Of a stretch of DNA of 64,000 nucleotides, positions 38,288-46,869 are shown one piece after another (the stretch's first letter is position 1; each line of letters begins with the position of its first letter). Location: positions 81,836 through 145,835 of the forward strand of contig DATJPY010000104.1 of NCBI GenBank assembly GCA_035506135.1, read 5' to 3'. The translations under genes were made by a program, and so were the position numbers. Under the pieces are notes generated by a model, which was not told where the DNA came from, did no database searches, and saw nothing but the letters and a program-made list of their open reading frames with translations. This DNA comes from DATJPY01 sp035506135. GTDB lineage: Bacteria > Myxococcota_A > UBA9160 > PR03.

Positions 38288-41200
38288 TCAAAGCGTGGAA
38301 CCGCCCACCGAGAATTCGAAGTCGATCGACTTCTCGACCGACAGCTTGTTCACCGGGAAGCCGACGAACACCTCGAGCGGCCCGAACGGCGAGAACCAGA
38401 GCGCCCCGAAGCCGGTCCCGACGCGGTACTCGCTGATGTTGAACAGGAAGTCGTCCTCGGCGAAGGCGTTGCCGGTGTCGACGAAGAGGATGCCGACCAG
38501 GCCGAGCTGCTCGGAGATCGGGAAGCGGTACTCGGCCGAGAGCGAAATGAACTGGTTGCCGCCGATGACGTCCGTTTCCTTCAGATCGTTGAACTGGCTG
38601 ATCTTGTGGTCGTTGAGCGAGTTGCACTTTCCGCTGCCGTTGCCCTGGGTCAGGTTGGCGAAGTTGATGCCGTTGATGGTGCTGTTCAGGCACTGGCCCT
38701 CGGCGGTCATTCCGGTCGGGCTGAAGATGCCGCCCTTCTTCGACCCGCCGGGACCTCGGATCGACTCGTACAGGATCGAGCGCCGAGGCCCGACGGTGCG
38801 GGCCTTGAAGCCGCGCAGCTGGTACGGACCGAGCCCGCCCAGGTAGTAACGCTCGGTGAGCGGCAGGTCCAAGTTGGTGTCGATCTTGTTGAGCGGGCAG
38901 CCCTCCGAGCTCAGGCACTCGTTGATCTTGGAGATGTCCCAGTCCGAGATGCTGTTGAAGGGAAGCACGTAGCCCATGCGCGCCGAGAAGACCAGCGAGG
39001 AGTGGTCGCCGAGCGGGAACCACTTCGGCAGCTTGCTGTAGATGGCACCCTTGCCCTCGAAGCGGAGGAACTTCGAGAAGCCGCCGAGGCCCGCGCCGTC
39101 GACGCTGCCGGCCAGCTCGTAGCCCTTGGTGGGCATCACGCGGTCGTTGCGCGTGTCGGTGCGGAACGAGAGGCCGACCAGGCTCGTCGTCGTGTCGCCC
39201 TGGAAGAAGTCCCGGAAGATCAGCGACGCCGCCTTCACGTCCGAGTTCGCGTCGATGCTGCGCACCGTGAAGCCGTAGCGTGCGAAGAGGCGGGTCTGGT
39301 TGGATTCGTCGAGCGAGCGGCCGAGCGTGACGTCGAATCCCGTGTCGGTCTCGTCGAAGTCGTTGTAGGCCAGCGTGTTGCGGAAGGCCGTCAGCGCCAG
39401 GCTGAAGTCGCTGTCGAAGAGCCGGCGGTTCGCCACGGAGGCGTAGAACTGCTGGGTCTGGGTGCCGACGTTGGCCGACACCCGCACGGCGTAGCCGAGC
39501 CCGAAGAGGTTGCTCTGGTTGACGCTCGCAGAGCCCACGATGCCGTTCTGCGTCGAGTAGCCAGCGCCGAACGAGAGCGAGCCGGTCGACTTCTCGACCA
39601 CGTTGACGCCGAGGTCGAGCTGGTCGGGCTGATCGGTGCGCTGGGGCTCGAAGTTCACCTCCTCGAAGTAGCCGAGGCCTTCGAGGCGGCTCTTCGAGAG
39701 CTGGATCGCGCGCGCCGAGTAGAGCTCGCCCTCGACGAGCTGCATCTCGCGGCGGATCACGCGGTCGACCGTGCGCGTGTTGCCCGCGATCGAGATCTGG
39801 CGCACGAAGTAGAGCGGCCCCTTCTGCACGTCGAAGGTGACGTCGACGATCTTGGTGGCGTCGTCGACCTTGGTGACCGGGCTCACCGACGCGAAGTAGT
39901 AGCCGCGGTCGGTGTAGCGGCGGGTCAGCCCGTCGACGTCCTGCGTGAGGTGCGAGCGGTTGAACCACTCGTCCTTCGACAGCGCCAGCTCCGGGCGCAC
40001 CTTGTCCATCTCCACGCTCGGATCGCCGGAGACGTCGAGCTTGCCCACCTTGAAGCGATCGCCCTCGTGGACGTTCACGGTCACGATCAGCGAGTTGCCC
40101 TCGGTGGTTACCACCGGCTCGTCGAGCTCGACGCGCAGGTAGCCGTCGTCGGTGTACTTCTTCTCGACGGTCTGCATGTCCTGCATGAACACGGGCTCGG
40201 CGTACGTGCCGGACTTGTCGAGGTAGTGCGTGGCGTACGACCAGAAGTGCCACTCCTTGGTCTTCAGGCCCTTGCGCAGCTCGGCGGAGGTGAAGTGCTC
40301 GTTGCCCTCGAAGCGGATCTCGGTGAGGCGGAGCTTCTTGCCCTCCTTGACCTCGAAGTGCACCGCCACCGCGTCGTTCGGCAGGTTGTCCACCTCGTAC
40401 GACACCGACGCCTGGTAGTAGCCCTCGGCCCGGTACAGCGCCTCGATGCGGTCCCGGTTCTCGTAGAGCAGCGGGAGGTCGAGCGTGGCTCCGGTGGTGA
40501 GCGTGAGCTGGTCGCGGATCCGGTTCGACTCGATCTTGTCGTTGCCGGCGATGGTGATCTGGCGGACGACGGGGTTCTCCTGGATGTCGAAGGTGAGGAT
40601 GCGGCCCTGCGGAGTGTCCTCGGCGCTCACCTTCACGTTGGAGAAGAAGCCGAGCGCGTGGATCTGCCGCACGTCCTCGGCCACCTGCGCCGCGTTGTAG
40701 CGGTCGCCGGGCTTGGTGGCGATGCGGGCGCGGATCGCGTCCGCCTCGATGCGCTTGTTGCCGGTGATGCGGATCTCGGCGACCCGCTCGCCCGGCGTGG
40801 GGGGCTCCGCCACGCCGAGGATCTTCGAGGATGGCACCACCCGGAACGTCACAACCACGCCGTCGGGCCCGCGTTCGGTCTGGGCGGTGGCGCTCGCGAC
40901 GCCGGGCCGCGCGCGCAGCCGGTCGATGTCGGCGCGCAGCGCGTCGCCGTCGTAGGGGCGGCCGGGGCGGGTGCGGAGCTCGTTGCGGATCTGGTCGGCG
41001 TCCTGCCCGGGCGCCTCGATGCGAACCTCGACCACCCGCCCCGACACCACGGACTGACCCGAGACCATCTCGATCACGCGGTCGGCAAGCTCGTCCACGC
41101 GATCGCGCAGCTCGTCGTCGCCGTTGGCCGTGAACACCATCGTGCGCGAGGGAATGCGCTCGCCCGCAGGCGTCACGCGCACGTCGAGGCTGTAGCTCCC

Positions 41201-41578
41201 CGCGAGCTCGGTCAGGCTGCCGGCGACCACCCACTCGGCGCCGACCTGCGCCGCGAGCTTGCGCAGGAGCTCGTCGCTGCGCTCTCCGGCGACGTGCTCG
41301 ACGAGCGCCTCGCGCACCACGACCTTGTCGACCACCTTGACCTTGCCGCTGCCCTCGAGCCGCGCGGTCAGCTTGTCGAGCAGCGAGCTCTCGAGCGGCT
41401 CGAGCGACCGCTCGCTGTGGACCTGGAACGGGAGCACGGCGACCAGCACCTTGATGGGCTCGTCGGCGGCTCGCGCGGGCCGCGGCGCGAGCGCGAGCCC
41501 GGCGATCAGTGCGAGCACGGCAATCGTCGCGACACCGCTGCCGGTACGCGGTCGGGCGGGGGGCCGGTGGGCGCGCAA
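38288..41578 (-). CDS. bamA: Outer membrane assembly factor BamA with extra N-terminal domain
   Basis: Inserts beta-barrel proteins into the outer membrane. The 1096 aa are about 280 more than E. coli BamA. A signal peptide ends near residue 38. Residues 42-170 form an extra domain (VLVAVLPFQVHSERSLEPL, then LAAQVGAEWVVAGSLTEL) that looks like the N-terminal fold of TolB or CsgG-type proteins. About six POTRA units follow (roughly 180-250, 265-345, 346-425, 426-517, 518-600, 601-680), where E. coli has five. The barrel runs from about 685 to 1096 and includes the lid motif region YYLGGLGPYQLRGFK. The start is TTG 41578 with GGAGGAA 5 nt upstream. Confidence 0.94.
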   Translation of the reverse strand: MRAHRPPARPRTGSGVATIAVLALIAGLALAPRPARAADEPIKVLVAVLPFQVHSERSLEPLESSLLDKLTARLEGSGKVKVVDKVVVREALVEHVAGERSDELLRKLAAQVGAEWVVAGSLTELAGSYSLDVRVTPAGERIPSRTMVFTANGDDELRDRVDELADRVIEMVSGQSVVSGRVVEVRIEAPGQDADQIRNELRTRPGRPYDGDALRADIDRLRARPGVASATAQTERGPDGVVVTFRVVPSSKILGVAEPPTPGERVAEIRITGNKRIEADAIRARIATKPGDRYNAAQVAEDVRQIHALGFFSNVKVSAEDTPQGRILTFDIQENPVVRQITIAGNDKIESNRIRDQLTLTTGATLDLPLLYENRDRIEALYRAEGYYQASVSYEVDNLPNDAVAVHFEVKEGKKLRLTEIRFEGNEHFTSAELRKGLKTKEWHFWSYATHYLDKSGTYAEPVFMQDMQTVEKKYTDDGYLRVELDEPVVTTEGNSLIVTVNVHEGDRFKVGKLDVSGDPSVEMDKVRPELALSKDEWFNRSHLTQDVDGLTRRYTDRGYYFASVSPVTKVDDATKIVDVTFDVQKGPLYFVRQISIAGNTRTVDRVIRREMQLVEGELYSARAIQLSKSRLEGLGYFEEVNFEPQRTDQPDQLDLGVNVVEKSTGSLSFGAGYSTQNGIVGSASVNQSNLFGLGYAVRVSANVGTQTQQFYASVANRRLFDSDFSLALTAFRNTLAYNDFDETDTGFDVTLGRSLDESNQTRLFARYGFTVRSIDANSDVKAASLIFRDFFQGDTTTSLVGLSFRTDTRNDRVMPTKGYELAGSVDGAGLGGFSKFLRFEGKGAIYSKLPKWFPLGDHSSLVFSARMGYVLPFNSISDWDISKINECLSSEGCPLNKIDTNLDLPLTERYYLGGLGPYQLRGFKARTVGPRRSILYESIRGPGGSKKGGIFSPTGMTAEGQCLNSTINGINFANLTQGNGSGKCNSLNDHKISQFNDLKETDVIGGNQFISLSAEYRFPISEQLGLVGILFVDTGNAFAEDDFLFNISEYRVGTGFGALWFSPFGPLEVFVGFPVNKLSVEKSIDFEFSVGGSTL

Positions 41579-41625
41579 GCTCTTCCTCCGATCGAGCCGG
41601 GCGGACAGGAGGGGAGGGTCGGCGC

Positions 41626-41654
41626 ATTCTAGTTGCCGACGCCGCGCGAGGCAA
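41626..41654 (-). promoter_or_regulatory. Promoter of the bamA-to-lpxK operon
   Basis: Minus-strand TTGCCT (41654-41649), a 17-bp spacer and TAGAAT (41631-41626) form the best sigma-70 promoter of the window. The leader would be about 40 nt. No other clear promoter occurs before lpxK, so eight genes may depend on it. Some transcripts may also come from lolD upstream. Confidence 0.65.
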
Positions 41655-41692
41655 GTGGGATCGGCCTTGGATTTCGCAGTCTCGACGGGCGC

Positions 41693-42400
41693 TTATCGGG
41701 ACTTCCACGCGTCCGTGGCGGACCCCGCCGAGAGCAGGCCGTCGCGCAGCACCACGGTCCGCCCGAGGCGCTCGGCGAGGCGCTCGTTGTGGGTCACCAC
41801 CACGAGCGCCATCCCGCGCGAGCGGTTCATCTCGAGCAGGAGATCCCCGATTCGATCGCCGGTGGCGGGATCGAGGTTCCCAGTGGGCTCGTCGGCCAGC
41901 ACGAGCTGCGGGTCGAGCACCAGCGCCCGCGCCACGGCCACGCGCTGGCGCTCGCCGCCCGAGAGCTTCCCGACGCGGTGGTCGAGCCGCTCGGCGAGGC
42001 CGACCTCGCCGAGGATCCGGGCGGCGCGCTCGCGCATCTCGCCGAAGCCGAGCCCGCGCACCAGCCCCGGCATCATGACGTTCTCGAGGGCGCTGAACTC
42101 CGGCAGCAGGTGGTGGAACTGGAAGACGAAGCCGAGCGCGTGGTTGCGGAAGCGCGCCAGCTCCTCGGGCGCCTTGGCGAAGACGTCCTCGCCGCGGAAG
42201 CGCACCGAGCCGGCGGTCGGGTGATCCAGCGTCCCGAGCAGGTGCAGGAAGGTCGACTTGCCCACGCCGGACTCGCCGACGATCGCGACGCGGTCGGCCT
42301 CCGCCAGCTCGAAGTCGACCCCCGAGAGCACCTCGATCTCGCCCTCGCCGGTGGCGAAGCGCTTCACCAGGCCGGAGACCTCGATCAGCGCGTCACTCAT
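41693..42400 (-). CDS. lolD: Lipoprotein-releasing system ATP-binding protein
   Basis: ATPase of LolCDE, which releases outer-membrane lipoproteins from the inner membrane. It has 235 aa. Walker A is VAIVGESGVGKSTFLHLLG, the signature is LSGGERQRVAVARAL, and Walker B is LVLADEPTGNLDPATG, the LolD/MacB form. ATG 42400 overlaps the end of lolC/E by 8 bp, so the two are coupled. Frames that extend upstream belong to lolC/E. Confidence 0.94.
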   Translation of the reverse strand: MSDALIEVSGLVKRFATGEGEIEVLSGVDFELAEADRVAIVGESGVGKSTFLHLLGTLDHPTAGSVRFRGEDVFAKAPEELARFRNHALGFVFQFHHLLPEFSALENVMMPGLVRGLGFGEMRERAARILGEVGLAERLDHRVGKLSGGERQRVAVARALVLDPQLVLADEPTGNLDPATGDRIGDLLLEMNRSRGMALVVVTHNERLAERLGRTVVLRDGLLSAGSATDAWKSR

Positions 42401-44246
42401 ATCGGAGCGCCTCGACCGGATCGAGCCGCGCCCCCTGCCGACTGGGAATGAGCGTCCCGCCCAGCGCCAGCGACATGGCGATCGCGATGACCACGGCGAT
42501 CTGCACGAAGTCGAGCTCGGCCGGGAGCTGCGAGATGCCCTGGTAGACCGAGGCCGGCAGGGCGTCGATCCCGGTGACCGCCTCCACCTGCTTCTGGATC
42601 CAGTCGAGGCGGGTGGTGACCGCGACCCCCGCAACCACGCCGATCGCCGTGCCCACCAGCCCGATCAGCGCGCCCTCGATCGCGAAGATGCGCTCGATCA
42701 GGACGTCGCGCGCCCCCATCGCCTTCAGGATCGCGATGTCGCCCGACTTCTCCATGATCATCATCACCAGCGTGACCACGATCGCGAAGGCGGCCACCAC
42801 CATGATCATGGTGAGCAGGACGAACATCATCACCCGCTCGGTCTTGAGCGCCTGGAAGAAGGCGGGGAAGAACTCCTTCCAGTCGCGCGTGAAGAACGGG
42901 AAGCCGAGCTGCTTCTGCACCTCGGCGCCGATCTGCGCCGACCGGTAGAAGTCGCTGGTGCGCACCTCGATGCCGTCGACGACGTCGCCGCTGCGCCGGA
43001 AATCCTGTGCGGCCGGGAGGCTCACGTAGGTGAAGATCTCCTCGTACTGGAACAGGCTCGAGCGGAAGATCGCGGCCACCTTGAAGCGCGAGAGCCGCGG
43101 GGCGGGGCCGAGGGGAGTCGGCGGGCCGCCGAACGGCGACACCACCAGCATCGTGTCCCCGACGTGCAGCCCGAGCGAGGCGGCGAGCTGGTCGCCGATC
43201 GCGATGCCCGGATCCACCCGCTCGTGCTTGCCCTCGGCGGCGGGCAGCAGGCCGTCGAGCGAGCCCTCGACGAGGTCGCGCCGGAGGTCCGTCACGTCGC
43301 CGATGCGGCGCGGGTCGATTCCCTGCACGCGCACGCCGACGATCTCGCCCCCGTCGCCGCGCACCATCCCCTCGGCCTGCACGTAGGGCGAGGCCGCCAG
43401 CACGCCCGGGGTGGCGGTCACGCGCTGCAGCACGCTCTCGTAGTCGCCGAACGGGCCGAGGCCGCTCTGCACCGTGAAGTGCGCGCGGTGGCCGATGATC
43501 TCGTCGCGCCAGGTGCGCTCGAAGCCGTTCATCACCGAGAGCACGGTGATGATCAGCCAGACCCCCGCCGCCACGCCCGCCACGCAGATCGACGTGATCA
43601 CCGAGATGAAGGTCTGGCGCCGCTTGGCGACCAGGTAGCGCACCGCGATGAACCACTCGGCGCTGCCGCGCGCGTCGGCCAGGCCGGCGGCGCCGAGCGG
43701 CGCCAGGCCGAGCGCCACCAGCGCGAAGAGCACGCCGAGGAGCGCCCGCCCGGCGTTGGCGGCCGCCTCCCGCGCCGACAGACCGAGCCAACCGAGCGGC
43801 GGCACCGGCAGCACCAGCACCAGGCCCGCCGCGAACGCGGCGAGCGCGACCAGGCCGAGCGCGCGCGCCGACGCGAAGCGCAGCAGCAGCCGCACCACGA
43901 CCATCGCGAAGGCGACGGGAAGCGCCGCTCCGGCGAGCGCGCCCGGAAGCGTGCGCAGGAGCTCGTGGCGGTCGGCGAGCGCGCCCGGAATGGCGACGTC
44001 GATGGCGACCAGCGCGGCCGCCAGCGTCCAGACGGCGCCCACCGCGAGCGCCGTGCGAAGCCGGCTCGCCTGCCGCGCGAAGCGCTCCAGCACGACCAGC
44101 GCCGCGCCCACGAACATCGCCGTGAGGGCGGCCAGCGCCGCCGCGATCAGCACGATGAAGGCGAGCGCGAGCGAGCCACCCGCGGCGCCCGCCGCGGCCC
44201 ACACCGGGGCCGCCACCTGCCAGAGATGGGCGATCGTGTCGCTCAA
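42393..44246 (-). CDS. LolC/LolE family permease with an added N-terminal membrane region
   Basis: Membrane subunit of the lipoprotein-releasing ABC transporter. The canonical part starts near residue 196 with WFIAVRYLVAKRRQTFISVI and LIITVLSVMNGF (TM1 of LolC). A periplasmic domain follows, then a C-terminal FtsX region with three TM segments (MMFVLLTMIMVVAAFAIVVT to the end, LIPSRQGARLDPVEALRYE). The first 195 residues hold about five additional hydrophobic segments that LolC and LolE do not have. Only one such gene lies beside lolD, so it may form a homodimer (LolF-type). The start is TTG 44246, one base after the lysS stop. Confidence 0.9.
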   Translation of the reverse strand: MSDTIAHLWQVAAPVWAAAGAAGGSLALAFIVLIAAALAALTAMFVGAALVVLERFARQASRLRTALAVGAVWTLAAALVAIDVAIPGALADRHELLRTLPGALAGAALPVAFAMVVVRLLLRFASARALGLVALAAFAAGLVLVLPVPPLGWLGLSAREAAANAGRALLGVLFALVALGLAPLGAAGLADARGSAEWFIAVRYLVAKRRQTFISVITSICVAGVAAGVWLIITVLSVMNGFERTWRDEIIGHRAHFTVQSGLGPFGDYESVLQRVTATPGVLAASPYVQAEGMVRGDGGEIVGVRVQGIDPRRIGDVTDLRRDLVEGSLDGLLPAAEGKHERVDPGIAIGDQLAASLGLHVGDTMLVVSPFGGPPTPLGPAPRLSRFKVAAIFRSSLFQYEEIFTYVSLPAAQDFRRSGDVVDGIEVRTSDFYRSAQIGAEVQKQLGFPFFTRDWKEFFPAFFQALKTERVMMFVLLTMIMVVAAFAIVVTLVMMIMEKSGDIAILKAMGARDVLIERIFAIEGALIGLVGTAIGVVAGVAVTTRLDWIQKQVEAVTGIDALPASVYQGISQLPAELDFVQIAVVIAIAMSLALGGTLIPSRQGARLDPVEALRYE

Positions 44247-44247
44247 T

Positions 44248-45726
44248 CTAGGGTTCCTCGGGCCGCATGTACGGGAAGAGCAGCGCCTCCCGGATGTGCG
44301 CCGCGTCGGTCAGCAGCATCACCAGGCGATCGATGCCGACCCCGAGCCCGCCGGTCGGCGGCATGCCGTGCTCGAGGGCGACGAGGAAGTCCTCGTCGAG
44401 CGGCTGCGCCTCCGCGTCGCCCGCCGCGTGGAGCTTGCGCTGCTCCTCGAAGCGCAGGCGCTGGACCTCGGGATCGTTGAGCTCGCTGAACGCATTCGCG
44501 AGCTCGATCCCGGCGACGAACAGCTCGAAGCGCTCCACCAGCCGCGGATCGTCCGCCGAGCCCTTGGCGAGCGGCGACAGCTCGACCGGGTAGTCGATCA
44601 GGAAGGTCGGCTGCACCAGCTTCGGCTCGACGTGCTCGCTGAAGAGCTCGTCGACGAGCCGGCTCCAGCTCGGCGCGTCGCCCGGGTCGTGCCCGGCGCG
44701 GCGCACCGCCTCGCGCAGCGATTCGAGGTCCCGCGCGGCGAGCACGTCGACTCCGGTCGCCTCGCGGATGGCGTCGGTCATGCGCAGGCGCGGCCACGAG
44801 CCGGCGAACTCGATCGTCTGGCCGCGGTAGACGACGGCGGTGCCCCCGGTCACCTCGCGCGCCACCTGCTGGAACATGGCCTGGACCAGATCCATCATGT
44901 CGCGATAGTCCGCGTAGGCCTGGTAGCACTCGAGCATGCTGAACTCGGGATTGTGCTTGCGCGAGACGCCCTCGTTCCGGAAGTCGCGCCCGATCTCGTA
45001 GACGCGATCGAGCCCGCCGATCACCAGCCGCTTCAGGTAGAGCTCGTCGGAGATGCGCAGGAATACGTCCTGGCCGTAGACCTCGTAGCGAGTCGTGAAC
45101 GGGCGCGCCGAGGCTCCGCCGTACAACGGCTGCAGCACCGGCGTCTCGACCTCGAGGAAGCCGCGGGTGTCGAGGAAGGAGCGGACCGCGCGGATCGTCT
45201 GCGAGCGCCGGACCGCGGCGCGGCGCACCTCCTCGTTGACGAGCAGATCGAGGTAGCGCTGCCGGAAGCGCGTCTCGACGTCCTGGAGGCCGTGCCACTT
45301 CTCGGGCAGCGGGCGCAGCGCCTTGGCGAGCAGGTCGACCCGCCGCGCTCCGACGGTGAGCTCGTGGGTTCGGGTGCGCCAGAGCGGCCCCTCGACGCGG
45401 ACGAAGTCGCCGACGTCGAGCGCGCGCACGCGCTCGAACGCCTCGTCCCCGAGCTCGGACTGGCGCGCGCTTGCCTGGAGCTCGGCGCCGTCCTCGCGCA
45501 GCGTGAGGAACAGCAGCTTGCCGAAGGAGCGGATCGACATCACGCGGCCGGCCACGGCGGCCGTCGTCGGCGACGCCGCCAGCGCCTCCGCGTCCTGCGC
45601 GTCGAAGCGCTCGCGCACGGCGGTGATGCGCACGACCGGCTCGACCCGCGCCGGGAATGCGTCGCCGCCCGCCTCGCGGAGAGCGCGCAGCCGCTCGGCC
45701 CGCGCGCGGCGCTCCTGCTCGCTCAC
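44248..45726 (-). CDS. lysS: Lysine-tRNA ligase, class II
   Basis: Charges tRNA-Lys. The 492 aa match the usual length. An N-terminal OB-fold anticodon-binding domain (about 55-150, AGRVMSIRSFGKLLFLTL) comes before the class II core. Motif 1 lies around FLEVETPVLQ, motif 2 is YEIGRDFRNEGVSRKHNPEF, and motif 3 is GGLGVGIDRLVMLLT. GTG 45726 overlaps the prfB stop as GTGA. The prfB-lysS order is the same as in E. coli. Confidence 0.96.
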   Translation of the reverse strand: MSEQERRARAERLRALREAGGDAFPARVEPVVRITAVRERFDAQDAEALAASPTTAAVAGRVMSIRSFGKLLFLTLREDGAELQASARQSELGDEAFERVRALDVGDFVRVEGPLWRTRTHELTVGARRVDLLAKALRPLPEKWHGLQDVETRFRQRYLDLLVNEEVRRAAVRRSQTIRAVRSFLDTRGFLEVETPVLQPLYGGASARPFTTRYEVYGQDVFLRISDELYLKRLVIGGLDRVYEIGRDFRNEGVSRKHNPEFSMLECYQAYADYRDMMDLVQAMFQQVAREVTGGTAVVYRGQTIEFAGSWPRLRMTDAIREATGVDVLAARDLESLREAVRRAGHDPGDAPSWSRLVDELFSEHVEPKLVQPTFLIDYPVELSPLAKGSADDPRLVERFELFVAGIELANAFSELNDPEVQRLRFEEQRKLHAAGDAEAQPLDEDFLVALEHGMPPTGGLGVGIDRLVMLLTDAAHIREALLFPYMRPEEP

Positions 45727-46869
45727 GCCCGTCCCCCCGCGGACGCGGCGCGCTGCAGCAGCGCGGCGCGGATGAAGCGATCGATGTCGCCGTCCAGCAC
45801 CCCCTGCGCGTTGCCGGCCTCGACCTCGGTGCGGTGGTCCTTCACCCGCTGCGACGGGTGCAGCGTGTAGGAGCGGATCTGGCTGCCGAAGGCGTTGTCC
45901 TTCTTCTCGCCGCCGAGCGCCGCCATGCGCTCCTGCTGCTCGAGACGCGCGCGCTCGTAGAGCCGCGCGCGCAGCACCTTCATCGCCGACGAGCGGTTCT
46001 TGTGCTGCGAGCGCTCGTTCTGGCACTGCACCACGATCCCCGTCGGGAGGTGGGTGATCCGCACCGCGGACTCCGTCTTGTTCACGTGCTGGCCGCCCTT
46101 GCCGCCGGCGCGGAAGGTATCGACGCGCAGGTCCTTCTCGTCGATCTCGACCTCGATCGAGTCGTCGATCTCGGGGAACACCGCGACGCTCGCGAAGGCC
46201 GTGTGGCGCCGGTGCTGCGAGTCGAAGGGCGAGATGCGAACGAGCCGGTGGACGCCCTCCTCGGGCTTCAGGTTCCCGTAGGCGTAATCGCCCGACATCA
46301 GCACGGTGACGCTGCGGAGGCCGGCCTCGTCGCCCTCCTGGCGGTCGAGCTCCTCGACGCGCACGGCGTGCGCCTCGGCCCAGCGCAGGTACATGCGGAG
46401 CAGCATCTCGGCCCAGTCGCACGCGTCGGTGCCGCCAGCGCCCGCGTTGATCGACACGATGGCGTTGGCGCGGTCGTGCTCGCCGCCGAGCAGGAGCCGC
46501 AGCTCCGCGGCGTCGAGACCCGCGAGCGCCGCGTCGAGCCGCTCTGCCGCCTCGCGCAGCGTCGGTGCGTCGCCGGCCTCCTCGGCGAGCTCGAGCAACA
46601 CCCCGGCGTCGTCGAGGTGACGCGCCACGGCGTCGAGCTCACCGAGCTGGCGCTCGACGCCGCCCTTCTCGCGCAGGATGCGCTCGGCGCGCTCGCGATC
46701 CTCCCAGAGATCGGGCGCCGCGCTCTCCGCCGCCAGCTCCGCGAGCCGCGCCGTGAGGCCGGGGACGTCAAAGACGCCCCCGGATCTCGCCGAGCCGGGC
46801 GCGCAGCGCGCGCAGTCGCTCGGCCAGCTCGGCCGCCAGCAGCTCGGGCTCGTGGGCTCGCTCGCTCAT
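45723..46869 (-). CDS. prfB: Peptide chain release factor 2, expressed by programmed +1 frameshift
   Basis: Ends translation at UGA and UAA. Two frames must be joined. A 33-codon first frame starts at ATG 46869 and ends at the UGA at 46770-46768. The main frame continues as DVPGLTARLAELAAES and runs to 45723. The product is about 381 aa. It has the UGA-reading SPF motif (RISPFDSQHRR) and the catalytic GGQ loop (AGGKGGQHVNKTESAVRI). The stop codon is read slowly when RF2 is scarce, which causes the shift and gives autoregulation. ATG 46869 overlaps the lnt stop and has GGGAGAG upstream. Confidence 0.95.
46767..46781 (-). other. Programmed +1 frameshift site of prfB
   Basis: On the minus strand GGGGG (46781-46777), CGT, then CTTTGAC (46773-46767). 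This is the classic RF2 site: a Shine-Dalgarno-like G run three bases before the slippery CTT, an in-frame TGA and a following C that weakens termination. Confidence 0.93.

Noticed and set aside
46628..46869. prfB as a frameshifted pseudogene
   Set aside because: The break is exactly at the known RF2 programmed frameshift signal, and both parts are intact.
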